Shown in pieces: positions 15,392-25,600 of a stretch of 64,000 nt of DNA. Every line of letters starts with the position of its first letter. The stretch's first letter is position 1. The translations under genes were made by a program, and so were the position numbers. The notes under the pieces are model-generated. The model made no database searches, was not told the origin of the DNA, and saw only the letters and a list, made by a program, of their open reading frames with translations. The DNA is taken from NCBI RefSeq assembly GCF_018829635.1, contig NZ_JAHKKG010000007.1, forward strand, positions 583,361-647,360, read 5' to 3'. This DNA is from Paractinoplanes bogorensis. Its GTDB lineage: Bacteria > Actinomycetota > Actinomycetes > Mycobacteriales > Micromonosporaceae.

Positions 15392-15735
15392 CGCCGCCAG
15401 ACCGTGGCCGGGATGGCCTGGTCGTCCAGGTAGTCGTCCAGCTCGAGGTAGTGCAGCAGGATGTCTCGCATGCCGCCCATGTCGGATCCATTGGTGGCCC
15501 GGGCCGCGCATTGGACGCGATCGGCCACCGTGCCGGTGCCGGCGAGCTGCGCGACCGTATGACCAGTCGCCCATGAGATCGCCACGATCTCCGGCATCTT
15601 TGCCACGCGATCGCCCGAGATGATCCGCGACAGTGTGGGCTGTGAGATGCCCGTCGCGTCGGCAAGTGCGCGTTGGCTGAGACCCGCGGCCACTCGTGCC
15701 TTCTCTATCAGCGAGCCAACGTCGATGCTTTTCAT
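15388..15735 (-). CDS. XRE-family HTH regulator
   Basis: 115 residues. The HTH is at about 8-62: 'IEKARVAAGLSQRALADATGISQPTLSRIISGDRVAKM'. It starts at ATG 15735. Its last bases overlap the start of the ImmA/IrrE gene, so the two are translated together. Pairs of this kind normally work as repressor plus repressor-cleaving protease. The third gene, a PIN-like protein, makes the set resemble a toxin-antitoxin or stress-switch module. Confidence 0.85.
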   Translation of the reverse strand: MKSIDVGSLIEKARVAAGLSQRALADATGISQPTLSRIISGDRVAKMPEIVAISWATGHTVAQLAGTGTVADRVQCAARATNGSDMGGMRDILLHYLELDDYLDDQAIPATVWRR

Positions 15736-15897
15736 ACCGCCGCCCCCGCACGTTGAATCATGATCGCTCGTAGTGATTCAGTCTACTCGCCGGGCGACGG
15801 CGGCGCCATGTTTCGGAGGACGCTGAGCTCCTGTTCCGACTGCCGCGACGTGGGGCAGCCCGAGTCGCCGCTAAGGAGTAGCCGGATCTCGCAGGAT

Positions 15898-15913
15898 CTG
15901 CAAGAACTTGCAG
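15898..15913. promoter_or_regulatory. MalR-like operator (CTGCAAG-AA-CTTGCAG)
   Basis: An exact 7-bp inverted repeat with a 2-bp centre. It matches the CTTGCAG-type element known upstream of Streptomyces amylase and mal genes and bound by MalR/Reg1. It lies at the 3' side of the LacI-family gene, in the 186-bp gap between that gene and the XRE gene, and not in front of an obvious mal gene. Confidence 0.6.
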
Positions 15914-15921
15914 GAGAGAGA

Positions 15922-16971
15922 TCAAGCGGCCGGAGTATCAACCGCCCGATCAGCCCGCTTAGGGGCCTTTGCGGTGGAATCGCGAACCACGAGCTCGGGC
16001 CGGAAGAGGTACTCCGAGTGGGGAGCACCGTGCCCGTTGATCTCGTCCATCAGGGAGCGGACGGCCGCCACGGCCATGGCGGTCACCGGCTGGCGCAGGG
16101 TGGTCAAGGGGGGATCGGTGAAGGCGATCAACGGCGAATCGTCGAACCCGATCACGGAGACGTCGGCCGGGACGGCGAGGCCCCGGCGGCGGGCGGCTCG
16201 GATTGCGCCCAGCGCCATCAGGTCGGAACCGCAGACTATGCCGGTTACGCCCTTGGAGAGCAGGCGGTCGGCGGCCACCTCGCCGCCCTCTACGCCGAAC
16301 AGCGTCAGTGAGACGTAGTCGTCGAGGGCGCTGTCGGGTACGCCCAGCTCGCGTTTCATTGCCTGGCGGTAGCCGGCCAGCTTGCGCTGGACGGCGATGA
16401 AACGGTTGGGGCCCGAGATCATGCCGATGCGTTTGTGGCCCAGCGCCACCAGATGTGTCACGGCCAGGTCGCCGGCCAGCCGTTCGTCGCAGGAGACGAA
16501 CGGGACCTCGATGCCCTCGGCGTAGCCGTTCATCAGGACGATCGGCAGTGGGCGGTCGAGGAGGCGCTGGTAGCGGGCGTGGTCGGCGGTGGTGTCGGCG
16601 GACAGGCCGGACACGAAGACGATGCCGGAGACTTGGCGGTCGAGCAGCATCTCGACGTATTCGTCCTCGGTCACGCCGCCGGGGGACTGGGTGCACAGCA
16701 CCGGCGTGTAACCCTGCTGGGCCAGCGTCGACTCGATCACCTGGGCGAAGGCCGGGAAGATCGGGTTGTCGAGCTCGGGAACGACCAGGCCGACCAGGCC
16801 GGCGCTGCGCTTGCGCAGCCGTTCGGGGCGCTCGTAGCCGAGGACGTCGAGCGCCGTGAGCACCGCCTGGCGGGTCTCGTGGGAGACGCCGGGGCGGTCG
16901 TTGATGACACGCGAGACCGTCGCCTCACTGACCTGGGCCTGACGGGCGATGTCGGCCATCCGTGCACGCAT
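15922..16971 (-). CDS. malR: LacI-family regulator of the maltodextrin locus (MalR-like)
   Basis: About 349 residues. The LacI HTH 'MADIARQAQVSEATVSRVIND' is at 5-25 and the hinge is 'VLGYERPERLRKRS'. The periplasmic-binding-protein-like core has 'GLVVPELDNPIFPAFAQVIE' and 'VIGFDDSPLIAFTDPPLTTLRQP'. ATG 16971 is preferred over ATG 16959, though neither has a strong ribosome site. The gene is divergent from malEFG, which is the Streptomyces MalR arrangement, and TGCAAG repeats lie between them. It probably represses the transport operon until maltodextrin is present; this is inferred from family and context. Confidence 0.87.
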   Translation of the reverse strand: MRARMADIARQAQVSEATVSRVINDRPGVSHETRQAVLTALDVLGYERPERLRKRSAGLVGLVVPELDNPIFPAFAQVIESTLAQQGYTPVLCTQSPGGVTEDEYVEMLLDRQVSGIVFVSGLSADTTADHARYQRLLDRPLPIVLMNGYAEGIEVPFVSCDERLAGDLAVTHLVALGHKRIGMISGPNRFIAVQRKLAGYRQAMKRELGVPDSALDDYVSLTLFGVEGGEVAADRLLSKGVTGIVCGSDLMALGAIRAARRRGLAVPADVSVIGFDDSPLIAFTDPPLTTLRQPVTAMAVAAVRSLMDEINGHGAPHSEYLFRPELVVRDSTAKAPKRADRAVDTPAA

Positions 16972-17010
16972 GCCGCCAACTCTAGTGCCGCCGTGTTGCG
17001 CGAGAGTTCC

Positions 17011-17035
17011 TGCAAGCTCTTCCATTCATTGCAAG
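17011..17035. promoter_or_regulatory. TGCAAG direct repeats in the malR-malE intergenic region
   Basis: TGCAAG occurs at 17011-17016 and 17030-17035, starting 19 bp apart, so on roughly the same face of the helix. Between and around them CTCTT...AAGAG forms an inverted repeat. This is the same half-site as in the palindrome at 15898-15913. The site is 40-65 bp upstream of the regulator start and about 190 bp upstream of malE. Confidence 0.6.
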
Positions 17036-17221
17036 AGGTTGCTAACGTCCCGGCAACAAGAACGACACTGGCCGATGTCCGATGGCCGCGCCTCACGCTG
17101 CGCGTTTCCGCAGCTGAGGGCGAATTCGCAGCGATCCCACCGAAGTGATGACCAGCGACCCGCCCCTGCGGCGGCGCGCCTGCTGATGAAACTTTCACCA
17201 AGACATGACAGGAGACTGCAC

Positions 17222-18493
17222 ATGCGCATCCGTCTCGCGAGCGTGGTGGGAGTTGCCACCACCACAGCCGCCCTGACCTGCGCCCTGGCCGGCTGTGGTG
17301 GCGGCACTGACAAGGCCACCGACAGCCCATCCGGGAAGGCGCAGGCCGAAACGAAAAGCGAGCTCGTGATCTGGGCCGACGACAAGCGGTCGGCCGCCCT
17401 CCAGCCGTTCGCCGAGAAGTTCGGCACCGAGAACGGCGTCACCGTCAAGGTTCAGGCCATCTCGAAGGACCAGCAGACCACCTTTGTCACCGCGTCCCAG
17501 CAGGGCAGCGGCCCGGACGTGATGGTCGGCGCGCACGACTGGATCGGCAACCTGGTGCAGAACGGCGCGATCGACCCGGTCCAGCTCGGTGACGAGCAGA
17601 AGAGCGGCCTGAACCCCAACGCGCTCAAGGCGGTCACCTTCAACGGGCAGACCTACGGGGTCCCGTACGCGATGGAGAATCTCGCCCTGATCCGCAACAC
17701 CGATCTGGCTCCGCAGGCCCCGGCGACCATCGAAGACCTGGTCAAGACGGCGAATGAGTTGAAGGCGGCCAAGAAGGTCACCGAGACGCTCTGCCTGCAG
17801 GTCGGTCAGAACGGCGACGCCTACCACCTGTACCCGCTGTATTCGAGCGCCGGCGGCTATCTGTTCGGCACCAGCGCCAACGGTGACTACGACCCGAAGG
17901 ACCTGGGCGTGGGCAAGCCGGAGTCGGTGGCCGCGTTCAAGAAGATCGCGGCGATCGGCGAAAAGGGAACGGGCGCCCTCAAGCGCTCGATCACCCCGGA
18001 GAACTCGATCGCCACGTTCACCGGCAAGAAGTGCGCGTTCCTGGTCAGCGGTCCGTGGGCGATCACCGACGTCAAGAAGGCCAAGCTCCCGTACGACATC
18101 AGCCCGGTCCCCGGTTTTGCCGGTGGACAGCCGGCCCGCCCGTTCCTCGGCGTGCAGAGCTTCTATGTCGCGTCGAAGGGCAAGAACAAGGCGCTGGCCC
18201 AGGAGTTCGTGACCAACTATGTGACCACGCCCGACCTGGCCGTCGCGCTCTACGAGGCCGAGCCCCGGCCGCCGGCCCTGACGTCGGCGTTCGACCAGGT
18301 GAAGACCAAGGACGCGGATCTCGAGAAGTTCGTGGCGGCCGGCAAGGACGGTCAGCCGCTGCCGGCGATTCCCGAGATGGCGGCGATCTGGGACCCGTTC
18401 GGCAAGGCCGAGGCGGCGGTGATCGGTGGCGCCGACCCGACGAAGACGATCACGGCCGCGGGCAAGACCATCACCGCCGCGATCAGCAAGTAA
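17222..18493 (+). CDS. malE: Maltose/maltodextrin-binding lipoprotein
   Basis: 423 residues. ATG 17222 follows AGGAG; the open frame reaches upstream through the intergenic region but without a start signal. The signal peptide ends in the lipobox L-A-G-C25. The mature part shows the extracellular solute-binding family 1 pattern: 'LVIWADDKRSAALQPFAEKFGTENG', 'GPDVMVGAHDWIGNLVQNG' and 'YGVPYAMENLALIRNTDLAP', like E. coli MalE. It captures maltodextrins outside the membrane and delivers them to MalFG. The next gene starts directly after its stop (TAA-ATG). The ATPase is not in the cluster; a shared MsiK-type ATPase is usual in actinobacteria. Confidence 0.93.
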   Translation: MRIRLASVVGVATTTAALTCALAGCGGGTDKATDSPSGKAQAETKSELVIWADDKRSAALQPFAEKFGTENGVTVKVQAISKDQQTTFVTASQQGSGPDVMVGAHDWIGNLVQNGAIDPVQLGDEQKSGLNPNALKAVTFNGQTYGVPYAMENLALIRNTDLAPQAPATIEDLVKTANELKAAKKVTETLCLQVGQNGDAYHLYPLYSSAGGYLFGTSANGDYDPKDLGVGKPESVAAFKKIAAIGEKGTGALKRSITPENSIATFTGKKCAFLVSGPWAITDVKKAKLPYDISPVPGFAGGQPARPFLGVQSFYVASKGKNKALAQEFVTNYVTTPDLAVALYEAEPRPPALTSAFDQVKTKDADLEKFVAAGKDGQPLPAIPEMAAIWDPFGKAEAAVIGGADPTKTITAAGKTITAAISK

Positions 18494-20080
18494 ATGACGA
18501 CGCAGCTGAGCGGGCCCGTCACCCGGGCCCGCCCCGCGCCGGAGGAGGAGCCGGCCGCGAAAAATGGGTGGATCAGGATCCCGCTGCTGGCCGTCACGGT
18601 GGCGATCGCGATCTGGGCGGCCTTCCCGCTGATCGACAACCGGGCCTGGACCGGGCTCGCGATCCTCACCGCCACCACGGCCGGCCTGGTCTACCTGTAC
18701 ACGACGCCGCGCCACGTTCCGCTGAAGTACCTGGCACCGGGCACGATCCTGCTGGTCCTGTTTCAAATCTTCCCGGTGCTTTACACGGCAAGCACAGCCT
18801 TCACCAACTTCGGCGACGGCCATCGCGGCACCAAACAGGACGCCGTCGTGGCCATCCAAACCGCGTCGGTCACCCAGGTGCCGGGTTCCCGCCAGTACGC
18901 CCTCACGGTCGCGACCACGGGTGACCCGGCGACGGGCCCCCTGGTCTTCCTGATCACCGATCCGGCCACCGGGCAGGTGAGCGCGGGCGATGCGAGCGGT
19001 CGGAAAGACGTGACATCGGAGGTCACGATCGGTGGCACCGGCCGGGTCACAGCGGCCGACAACTACACGGTCCTCAACGCCGGCCAGGCGAGCCTGCGCA
19101 GCCAGGAGATCACCGCATTGGCCGTGCCGACCGAGGGCGGGGCCATTCGCTCCTCGGGGCTTTCCCGCGCGTACGAGGGAAGGGCCGGCCGTGCCTATGA
19201 CCGGAACTGTGACTGCATCCGGGACACCACGACGGGAAAGACGTGGACCGCGGACGAGAGTGCCGGCGCGTTCGTGTCGAGCGACGGCGAACGGCTGGCC
19301 CAGGGCTGGAAGGTGAGCGTCGGGCTGAGCAACTTCACCAGGGTGCTCACTGATTCGGCGATTTCCACACCCTTCCTCCGTACGCTCGTCTGGAACTTCG
19401 CCTTCGCCCTGGCCTCGACGGGCGGGACGTTCGTGCTCGGACTGCTGCTCGCGATGGCCATGCACTCGGACCGCGTCCGTGGACGCACCTTCTATCGGGT
19501 GCTGCTGGTCCTGCCGTACGCGATGCCCTCGTTCGCGATGCTGCTGGTCTGGCGGGACATGTTCAACACCGACTTCGGCCTGATCAACAACCTGTTCGGC
19601 AGCCACGTCGACTGGTTCGGGGGCAGCGCGTCGGCCCGGCTGGCGGTGATCCTCGTGCAGTTGTGGCTGGGCTACCCGTACATGTTCCTGGTCGCGACCG
19701 GGGCGTTGCAGGCGATCCCGCGCGAGTTGTCCGAGGCCTCCCGCATCGACGGCGCGAGCCCGTGGGCCGGCTTCCGGCGGATCACGCTGCCGCTGCTGAT
19801 GGTGGCGCTGACCCCGCTGCTGATCTCGTCGTTCGCGTTCAACTTCAACAACTTCAACGCGATCTACCTGACCACCGAGGGCGCGCCGTTCCCGGCCGAC
19901 AATCCGGCCAACGGTGCGACCGACCTGCTGATCACCTACACCTACCGGATCGCGTTCGGCGGCGGGGGCGCGCAGTACGGCTACGCGGCCGCCATCTCGA
20001 TCTTCATCTTCCTCATCGTCGCCGTGGTCTCCGCGGTGAGTTTCCGCCGTACGCGTCGTCTCGAGGAGGTCCACGCATGA
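18494..20080 (+). CDS. malF: Maltodextrin ABC transporter permease MalF
   Basis: 528 residues, the long form. The first three helices (about 28-100) are followed by a large external P2 loop (about 110-275) containing an Asp/Cys-rich 'DRNCDCIRDTTTGK' patch. The BPD_transp core follows, with the EAA loop 'EASRIDGASPWAGFRRITLPLL'. This layout is typical of MalF. It begins one codon after the malE stop with no spacer, so its translation depends on malE. It forms the membrane channel together with MalG. Confidence 0.93.
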   Translation: MTTQLSGPVTRARPAPEEEPAAKNGWIRIPLLAVTVAIAIWAAFPLIDNRAWTGLAILTATTAGLVYLYTTPRHVPLKYLAPGTILLVLFQIFPVLYTASTAFTNFGDGHRGTKQDAVVAIQTASVTQVPGSRQYALTVATTGDPATGPLVFLITDPATGQVSAGDASGRKDVTSEVTIGGTGRVTAADNYTVLNAGQASLRSQEITALAVPTEGGAIRSSGLSRAYEGRAGRAYDRNCDCIRDTTTGKTWTADESAGAFVSSDGERLAQGWKVSVGLSNFTRVLTDSAISTPFLRTLVWNFAFALASTGGTFVLGLLLAMAMHSDRVRGRTFYRVLLVLPYAMPSFAMLLVWRDMFNTDFGLINNLFGSHVDWFGGSASARLAVILVQLWLGYPYMFLVATGALQAIPRELSEASRIDGASPWAGFRRITLPLLMVALTPLLISSFAFNFNNFNAIYLTTEGAPFPADNPANGATDLLITYTYRIAFGGGGAQYGYAAAISIFIFLIVAVVSAVSFRRTRRLEEVHA

Positions 20081-20922
20081 TGACCTGGATCAGACAGGTC
20101 GGCTGGCGACATCTCGTCGGCGTCGCCATGCTCGTGTTCGCCCTGGCGCCGATCGTCTTCGTGATCTCGGCGGCGGTCAACCCGCTCGGCACCCTGTCGT
20201 CGAGTGAGCTCGTGCCGACCGGCGCCTCGGCCGGCAACTTCGAGCGGCTCTTCGAAGACACCCAGTTCGGCCGCTGGTTCCTCAACTCGCTGGTGATCGC
20301 GCTGGCGTCGTCGGCGGCGTCGGTGTTCATCTCGGCCCTGGCCGCCTACGCGTTCAGCCGGCGGCGATTCCGCGGGCGGCGGGTGGGCCTGCTGTCGGTG
20401 CTGCTCATCCAGATGTTCCCGCAGTTCCTGGCGATCGTCGCGATCTTCCTGATCTTCTCGACGGTCACCGAATATTGGCCCGCGATCGGCTTCAACACGT
20501 GGTGGGGCCTGATCCTGCTCTATCTCGGCGGCGCCCTGGGCGTGAACACCTGGCTGATGAAGGGCTTCTTCGACACCCTGCCGCGTGAGCTGGACGAGTC
20601 GGCCACGGTGGACGGCGCCTCGCACACGCAGGTGTTCTTCCGCATCCTGCTGCCGCTGGTCGCGCCGATCCTCGCGGTCACCGCGCTGCTGGCCTTCATC
20701 GGCACGATCAACGAGTTCCTCATCGCCAACGTGTTCCTCACCGACCAGGGTTCCAAGACGCTGGCCGTGGGCCTGTTCGGCATGGTGGCGGGGGAGCGCA
20801 ACAACAACTTCGGCATGTTCTGCGCCGGCACCCTGCTCACCGCGATCCCCACGGTTCTCGTCTTCCAGCTGTTGCAGCGTTACATCACCGACGGGCTGAC
20901 GGCTGGGGCGGTAAAGGGGTGA
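20077..20922 (+). CDS. malG: Maltodextrin ABC transporter permease MalG
   Basis: 281 residues from ATG 20077 (ATG 20080 is also possible). GAGGAGG is upstream and the start overlaps the malF stop (ATGA). Six helices begin with 'LVGVAMLVFALAPIVFVISAAV'. The EAA loop reads 'ELDESATVDGASHTQVFFRILLPLV', and the C-terminus 'QRYITDGLTAGAVKG' is the classic MalG ending. It pairs with MalF in the inner part of the importer. Confidence 0.94.
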   Translation: MMTWIRQVGWRHLVGVAMLVFALAPIVFVISAAVNPLGTLSSSELVPTGASAGNFERLFEDTQFGRWFLNSLVIALASSAASVFISALAAYAFSRRRFRGRRVGLLSVLLIQMFPQFLAIVAIFLIFSTVTEYWPAIGFNTWWGLILLYLGGALGVNTWLMKGFFDTLPRELDESATVDGASHTQVFFRILLPLVAPILAVTALLAFIGTINEFLIANVFLTDQGSKTLAVGLFGMVAGERNNNFGMFCAGTLLTAIPTVLVFQLLQRYITDGLTAGAVKG

Positions 20923-20926
20923 CGGG

Positions 20927-22681
20927 ATGAGGCCGCACCACGACGGCAGTGAGCTGTACGTCAGCGATCCCGCGCCGACGCTCGGCGACACGGTCAGTGT
21001 GTTCGTCCGGGTGCCGCGCGGGACCGGGGTGTCGCGCGTGCACATGCGCTGGGTCCGCGACGGCGAGCCGATCTTCAGCTCCCTCAAGGTTGATCGTCGG
21101 ACCGGAGGTGACACCTGGTGGCGCGGCGATGTAACCGCGCACAACCCGGTCACCCGCTACCGGTTCCTGCTCGGCACCACGGCCGGAGTGCGATGGCTGA
21201 CCGGGCTCGGCCTGACCGCTCACGACGTCCCCGACAGCACCGATTTCCGGCTGGTGGCGCAACCGTCCGCACCGTCCTGGGCGCGCGACGCCGTCGTCTA
21301 TCAGATCTTTCCCGACCGGTACGCCCGTTCGCCCGCGGCGGATCTGCGGGACACCCCGGACTGGGCGATCCGGGCCACGTCGTGGGACGAACCGGTGACG
21401 CCGGGCCCCGACGCCGTCCGCGTCCTCTACGGCGGCGACCTCGACGGCATCGCCCGGCGACTCGACCACGTCACCGCCCTCGGTGCCGACACGCTCTATC
21501 TGACCCCGTTCTTCGAGGCCCGTTCCAACCACCGCTACGACGCCGCCGGTTTCGACCGTGTCGACCCGCTGCTCGGCGGCGACCGGGCCCTCGAACGGCT
21601 CTCGTCGGCCGCCCGCGAACGGGGACTGCGGCTGATCGGCGACCTCACCACCAACCACACCGGCGCCGCGCATCCGTGGTTCGCGGAACGGCCCGACTTC
21701 TACTACCCGGGCGTGTTCTGGCTCGGCGAACCCAGTCTGCCCAAGCTCAACTGGGCCAGTGCCGAACTGCGGCGAGAATTCCGGGCCATCGTCCGGCGAT
21801 GGCTTTCCCAGCCGTACGGGCTGTCCGGCTGGCGTGTCGACGTCGCCAACATGACCGCCCGGCACGGCGCCGACGACTGGAACCACGAGGTCGCCGCGAT
21901 GCTGCGGGAGGCCCTGCTCGAGGCCCGGCCGGACGGGCTGCTGCTGGCCGAGCACGGGCACGACGCGACCGGCGACCTCGACCGCGACGGCTGGCACGGC
22001 ACGATGAACTACGCCGGCTTCACACGTCCGGTGTGGAGCTGGCTGCGCGCCGACCACGTGCCGTTCGACGGTTTTCTCGGGCAGCCCGAAGACCTGCCGT
22101 CGACCGGGGCCGAATCGCTGGTCGCGACCATGTCGGCGTTCGCGTCGCAGATGTCGTGGCGCTCGTGGGAGTCGTCGTGGTCGCTGCTCGGCTCGCACGA
22201 CACGGCCCGGATCCGCACTGTCGTGGGTGATGCCGACCGCCAGCACGTCGCCGCCGGGCTGCTGTTCACCCTGCCCGGTACGCCGATGGTGTTCGCCGGC
22301 GACGAGATCGGCCTGACCGGCGGCGGCAACGAGTCGGCGCGCGTCCCGATGCCCTGGAACCGCCCGTGGGACACCACGACGCTGACCCGCTACCAGGAGT
22401 TGATCGCGCTGCGCAAAGCGTCGCCGGCCCTGCGTCGCGGTGGCCTGCGGTGGGTCCACGCGGACGGCGATGCGCTGCTGTTCCGACGAGAAAGCGCGGA
22501 GCAGAGCGTGCTCGTGCTGGCGTCCCGCAACCCCGCCGGCCGCATCAAGGCAGCCGGATTGATGCCCGGCACGACTCTGGAAAACCTTTACGGCGGCGCG
22601 CCGCCGCTGCACATTGAATCCGATGGTTCCACCGCCATCGATGCCTCCGGCCCGGCCGTGCAGGTCTGGGCTCTCCCATAG
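20927..22681 (+). CDS. Intracellular GH13 glucanohydrolase (neopullulanase/cyclomaltodextrinase-like)
   Basis: 584 residues, no signal peptide. The N-terminal ~110 residues look like a CBM34-type beta domain ('PTLGDTVSVFVRVPRGTGVSRVHMRWV'). A GH13 barrel follows with region I 'GDLTTNHTG', nucleophile D305 in 'GWRVDVAN', acid/base E342 in 'LLLAEHGHD' and D425 in 'LLGSHDTARI'. It would break down imported maltodextrins in the cytoplasm. It begins 4 nt after malG with GTGACGGG as a weak ribosome site, so it is part of the operon. Whether it is an alpha-glucosidase, a maltogenic amylase or a neopullulanase cannot be decided by eye. Confidence 0.87.
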   Translation: MRPHHDGSELYVSDPAPTLGDTVSVFVRVPRGTGVSRVHMRWVRDGEPIFSSLKVDRRTGGDTWWRGDVTAHNPVTRYRFLLGTTAGVRWLTGLGLTAHDVPDSTDFRLVAQPSAPSWARDAVVYQIFPDRYARSPAADLRDTPDWAIRATSWDEPVTPGPDAVRVLYGGDLDGIARRLDHVTALGADTLYLTPFFEARSNHRYDAAGFDRVDPLLGGDRALERLSSAARERGLRLIGDLTTNHTGAAHPWFAERPDFYYPGVFWLGEPSLPKLNWASAELRREFRAIVRRWLSQPYGLSGWRVDVANMTARHGADDWNHEVAAMLREALLEARPDGLLLAEHGHDATGDLDRDGWHGTMNYAGFTRPVWSWLRADHVPFDGFLGQPEDLPSTGAESLVATMSAFASQMSWRSWESSWSLLGSHDTARIRTVVGDADRQHVAAGLLFTLPGTPMVFAGDEIGLTGGGNESARVPMPWNRPWDTTTLTRYQELIALRKASPALRRGGLRWVHADGDALLFRRESAEQSVLVLASRNPAGRIKAAGLMPGTTLENLYGGAPPLHIESDGSTAIDASGPAVQVWALP

Positions 22682-22692
22682 AAGGGGACATA

Positions 22693-25600
22693 GTGGTCTC
22701 TCGAAGTCGGCGGCTCCTGGCGGCTGCCGTAGCACTGACACTGCCGTTCCTCACGGCGATTCCGGCGCGGGCGGACGAAAGCAAGGCCCCCAGCGACGCC
22801 GTCATCGCCCAGTGGGGCACCGACGAACCCGCCGGCAACGAGCAGTACTACTTCGTCCTGCCCGACCGCTTCGCCAACGGCGACAAGTCCAACGACAAGG
22901 GCGGCCTCACCGGCGACCGGCTCAGCACCGGCCTCGACCCGGCCGACAAGGGCTTCTATCACGGCGGCGACCTGGCCGGCGTGATCGACAAGCTGGACTA
23001 CATCCAGGGCCTCGGCACCACCGCGATCTGGCTCGCCCCGGTCTTCAAGAACCGGCCCGTTCAGGGCAGCGGCGACGACATCTCGGCCGGCTACCACGGT
23101 TACTGGATCACCGACTTCACTCAGGTCGACCCGCATTTCGGCACCAACGACGAGCTCAAGAAGCTGGTCCGGCTGGCCCATCAGCGCGGCCTCAAGGTGT
23201 ATCTCGACATCATCGCCAACCACACGGCCGACGTCATTCGCTACGCCGAGAACAAATACGACTACATAGATAAAACCGTTTCCCCGTACGAGGATGCGCA
23301 AGGTCGCCCGTTCGACGACCGCCGCGGGGAGTTCCCGAAGGTGTCGGCCTCGTCGTTCCCGTACACGCCGGTCTTCCCGTCGGCGGCCGACAAGACGGTG
23401 AAGAAGCCCGCGTGGCTCAACGACCCGACGATGTACCACAACCGCGGCAACTCCACGTTCGCCGGCGAGAACAGCGAGTACGGCGACTTCTTCGGCCTCG
23501 ACGATCTGTGGACCGAGCGGCCCGAGGTGGTGCGCGGGCTCACCGACATCTACGCGTGGTGGATCGCGCAGACCGGCATCGACGGCTACCGCCTCGACAC
23601 CGTCAAGCACGTGAACCTCGACTTCTGGCCCCAGTTCAGTGCGGGCATCGAGAAGGCGGCCGCCCGTACGGGGAAGAAGGATTTCTTCATGTTCGGCGAG
23701 GTGTACAGCGCCGACCAGGAGGTCGAGTCGACCTACGTGCGCCAGGGGAAGCTGCCCGCCACTCTGGACTTCTCGTTCCAGGAGGCGGCCAAGAACTTCG
23801 TGGCCGGCGACGGGTCGGCCCAGGCGCTCGCGGATCTCTACGCCAAGGACGACCTCTACACCGCGCGTGACACGAACGCCGGGCGCCTGCCAACCTTCCT
23901 CGGCAACCACGACATGGGCCGGATCGGGTCGTTCCTCAAGGGCGACGACGCGCTCCGACGTGATCAGCTCGCGCACGAACTGATGTTCCTGACCCGCGGG
24001 CAGCCGGTCGTCTACTCCGGCGACGAGCAGGGTTTCACCGGGCCGGGCGGCGACAAGGACGCGCGGCAGGACATGTTCGCGTCCAAGACGGCCGACTACC
24101 TCGACGACGACCTGATCGGCACCGACCGCACGCACGCGGTCGACAACTACAACACCGCGCATCCGCTCTACAAGACGATCGCGTCGCTGGGTGCGCTGCG
24201 GAAGGCCAACTCGGCGTTGCGCGGGGGAGTGCAGGTCACCCGGCATGCGGCCGACGGCGTTTTCGCGGCTTCGCGCCTCGACCCGGCCCAGCGCGTCGAG
24301 TACGTGGTGGCGGCGAACAGTGGGACGACCGCCAAGACGGTCACGATCGACACGTGGTCGGCCTCGACTGGCTTCCGGGGCATTTACGGAATTTCCGACA
24401 CGGTGCAGGCGGCGGGAGACGGGAAGCTCGTTATCAACGTGCCGCCGTTGTCTTCTGTCGCGCTAAAAGCTGATAAATCGGTCAAGGGAAGTAGCTCTGC
24501 GCCGACCGTGACCTTCAGTTCGCCTACGGCGGGCGGGCTGGCGCCGACCCGCGCCGAGCTGGGAGCCTCCGTCAGCGGGGATCCGCTGTCGACGGTCACG
24601 TTCGCGGCGCAGGTCGGCGACGGCCCGTGGCAGCTCGTCGGCACGGCCACGAACAGCGGGGCCGGCGCCTATTCGGCCTACCACGATCTGACCGGGCTGG
24701 CCGGGGGCACGACCGTGCGCTACAAGGCGGTCGTTCGCGACGGCAAGGGCAAGCTCGCCTCGGCGACCACGAGCATCAAGGTGGGCACGGCGGTCGAGGC
24801 GACCAGCCCCGACTACGCCGTCGTGCACTATCAGCGGCCGGCCGGGGGCTACGACGACTACGGGCTCTATGTGTTCGGTGATGTCGACCCGTCGATGACG
24901 ACCACCTGGCCGGCCGGGCAGCCGTTCGTGGGCGAGGACGCGTACGGGAAATTCGCCTATGTGAAGCTGGCGCCGAACGCCAGGAACGTGGGCTTCATCG
25001 TGGTCAGCAAGGACGGTGTGAAGGATGTCGAAGCCGATCGCACCTTCGACCCGTCGCAGAGCGGCGAGATCTGGCTGAAGCAGGGCGACCCCGCGATCAC
25101 CACCACGCCACCGGCCGCGTCGCCGGACACCACGACCGCGACCATCCACTATCGACGGACCGACGGTGACTACGCGGGATGGGGTCTGCACGTCTGGGAC
25201 GGCGCGGCGACCGGCACCGACTGGGCGTCACCGCTGCCGCCGACCGGCACCGACTCGTTCGGCGCCTATTGGAAGGTGCCCCTCGCGGCCGGAGCGACGG
25301 CGCTGAAGTACATCATCCACAAGGGCGACGAGAAGGATCTGCCGACCGATCAGCAGCTCACGTTCGCCGACGGCGGGCACGAGATCTGGTTGCTGGCCGG
25401 GGTTCCGACGCGCTTGGCGCCGGTCGTGAAGAAGACCGGCTCGGGTGGGGTGGTCGACACGACGAAGTCGTCCGCGGTGTGGCTCGATCGGGGCACGATC
25501 GCGTGGGCGCGCAACGGCTCCACCGACGGCAAGGTGTACGACCTGGCCTACGCGCCGGACGGGGTCGGTGACCTGACCGGCACCTACAAGCAGGTCCGGC

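Noticed and set aside
12649..15921. Insertion sequence or integrative element around the XRE/ImmA/PIN module
   Set aside because: No transposase, integrase, terminal inverted repeats or flanking direct repeats were found, although codon use hints at transfer.
17195..20074. 959-codon minus-strand open frame over malE and malF
   Set aside because: Shadow of strong sense genes; no ribosome site and no recognisable motif.
20885..22741. 618-codon minus-strand open frame opposite the GH13 gene
   Set aside because: Shadow frame of low-complexity composition; the sense strand has all GH13 catalytic residues.
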